DNA of 62,099 nt from contig NZ_JAUSUG010000029.1 in assembly GCF_030813435.1 (NCBI RefSeq), positions 1 through 62,099 on the forward strand, in the 5' to 3' direction. Made by a program: the position numbers and the translations under genes. Positions 61,160-62,099 of this stretch are shown in pieces. Position 1 is the stretch's first letter, and each line of letters starts with the position of its first letter. This DNA is from Evansella vedderi. Lineage in GTDB: Bacteria; Bacillota; Bacilli; Bacillales; Salisediminibacteriaceae. Below the pieces are notes generated by a model. That model did not search any database, was not told the DNA's origin, and saw nothing but the letters and a program-made list of their open reading frames with translations.

Positions 61160-61410
61160 TATCTGTTCACTAACCCTTTAAAAGCTTTATCATGTTCTTT
61201 AATGACATCATTAAGGATATCCATGAATTCGGCATCAACACCTTCAGGAAGGTTTATCTGTTCCTTTTTCCGTAAAACGATTTTCCCATCTTTAACTTCA
61301 ACTTGTACGTCATCCCCTTGAGATAATCCAACTTCTCTCAGTAGTTCAGCAGGAAGAGTTATTCCGAAGCTATTTCCAATCTTAGTTACTTTTCTTTCGA
61401 ATTGGTCCAA
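61159..61410 (-). CDS. AbrB/MazE-type antitoxin of the Doc pair
   Basis: An 83-residue protein starting at TTG 61410, seven bases after GGAGGTG. Residues 5-48 are an AbrB/SpoVT swapped-hairpin DNA-binding domain (VTKIGNSFGITLPAELLREV, then GDDVQVEVKDGKIVLRKK). The tail (AEFMDILNDVIKEHDKAFKG) is a helix of the kind that plugs the Doc/Fic active site. It is co-transcribed ahead of doc and probably represses its own promoter, where the AT-rich palindrome at 61425-61455 lies. Confidence 0.88.
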   Translation of the reverse strand: MDQFERKVTKIGNSFGITLPAELLREVGLSQGDDVQVEVKDGKIVLRKKEQINLPEGVDAEFMDILNDVIKEHDKAFKGLVNR

Positions 61411-61424
61411 TTTATTACACCTCC

Positions 61425-61455
61425 ATTATAATCGTTATAACAATTATAACATGGT
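61425..61455 (-). promoter_or_regulatory. Operator-like palindrome of the TA pair
   Basis: CCATTATAAT and ATTATAACATGG surround a central GTTATAAC, giving overlapping inverted repeats just upstream of the antitoxin start. Suits autorepression by the AbrB-type protein; binding is inferred. Confidence 0.6.
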
Positions 61456-61638
61456 TTGATACAAGAAATGAAATTAGCTGTTTATATTTTAAAGATGTTA
61501 AGCTATCGGGAGTGCGTTAGTGAAATTGTGGGCTGTAATAATGCAGCTCGTTTTTTATTCCCTGCAAATTGGAAACAATGTTAAACTGAAGAGAGGTTTA
61601 TTAGTGAAATAAGTTTTTTTAGAGGAGGAGAAAGAGGA

Positions 61639-61986
61639 ATGAAATCATTTAAATTGTTCTCATCAATTATTGCTATATGTTTATTATTTATTGTAGGTTG
61701 TTCTATAAATAATCTATCAGAAGATGAAGCAATTACTATTGCACTTGAATTTGCAAAAACAAATGCACAAGAGAACAATTTAAACATACCATCAGACGAA
61801 TTATGGTTTATTCAAAGCGATAGGATAGATAAAAAGAATAAATGGGCTGTTTATATTGGTTATCCAGAAGCAAGTAATTCGGACGAAATAAAGCTTCCAT
61901 CACTAGCTTGGGTTTCTGTTTCCTATAATAAAAAGGTTCTAGGATACGATTTCACTCCATGGGGTGGGGAATATGAAGCAGATTAA
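61639..61986 (+). CDS. Small lipoprotein
   Basis: A 115-residue protein with AGAGGAGGAGAAAGAGGA before ATG. KLFSSIIAICLLFIVGC is a lipoprotein signal with lipobox VGC (Cys21). The mature part begins SINNLSEDEAITIALEFAK and ends with a beta-rich region (WAVYIGYPE, LAWVSVSYNKKVLGYDFTPW) that resembles a PepSY-like fold, though I cannot confirm this. Membrane-anchored outside the cell; function unknown. Confidence 0.75.
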   Translation: MKSFKLFSSIIAICLLFIVGCSINNLSEDEAITIALEFAKTNAQENNLNIPSDELWFIQSDRIDKKNKWAVYIGYPEASNSDEIKLPSLAWVSVSYNKKVLGYDFTPWGGEYEAD

Positions 61987-62099
61987 AAATGTTTCCTTCT
62001 TCTACTAACGGAAGCGCGCGACAAGTGCTGCTATAAGCGCATTCAGCGTGAAAAGCAGGAAGTTTAAGACAAAACTTCAACTTTACAACGGAGGATTGG

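Overview
The window comes from an endospore-forming member of the Bacillaceae (low-GC Firmicutes). The evidence is a run of genes syntenic with the Bacillus subtilis citB neighbourhood (sspP, sspO, citB, sspN, tlp, yneP-like, yneQ-like), a spore-cortex type LysM-GH18 protein, a SpoVK-like AAA protein, strong GGAGG ribosome binding sites and U-tract terminators throughout. Genus or species cannot be set from the sequence alone.

Region 1 (about 1-27513) is an accessory island. It ends at the right with an excisionase-like HTH gene and a tyrosine integrase whose 3' end faces the 3' end of a selenocysteine tRNA gene (selC), the classical layout of an element integrated into a tRNA. The left end is outside the window. 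The cargo is mostly defence: a DUF4258-type toxin-like pair under a LexA/SOS box, a free-standing LAGLIDADG endonuclease, a convergent McrB-McrC pair, and a three-gene operon. That operon encodes an SNF2-type helicase, a very large N6-adenine methylase and an 1813-aa helicase-DUF1998 protein. Its gene order matches class 1 DISARM (drmD-drmMI-drmA-drmB), but DrmA-like and DrmB-like parts appear fused in one chain and no drmC follows. Several regulators, iteron-like repeats and palindromes lie at the left end.

Region 2 (27513-40887) holds a complete bacterial selenocysteine system, interrupted by housekeeping genes: selC (tRNA-Sec), selB, selD and selA. Two protein genes contain in-frame TGA codons that are best read as selenocysteine: selD itself (Sec19, in AGUGCK) and an 80-residue SelW/Rdx-family protein (CxxU at residues 12-15). 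Both carry a short hairpin with a GU-starting loop 22-36 nt after the TGA, as expected for bacterial SECIS elements. The interspersed genes are a wHTH regulator with a hydrolase, a DUF4269 protein, YajQ, an MFS transporter and membrane proteins.

Region 3 (40987-60334) is core chromosome: sporulation proteins, aconitase, transporters, NAD synthetase, a PHP phosphoesterase and a two-module AAA ATPase. It includes at least six short genes (sspP, sspO, sspN, an FbpB-like gene and others) below usual ORF cut-offs. A family of GC-richer dispersed repeats lies in the gaps between operons.

Region 4 (60761-61986) has a Doc/AbrB-type toxin-antitoxin pair, whose Doc motif has Arg where the catalytic His is expected, and a small lipoprotein.
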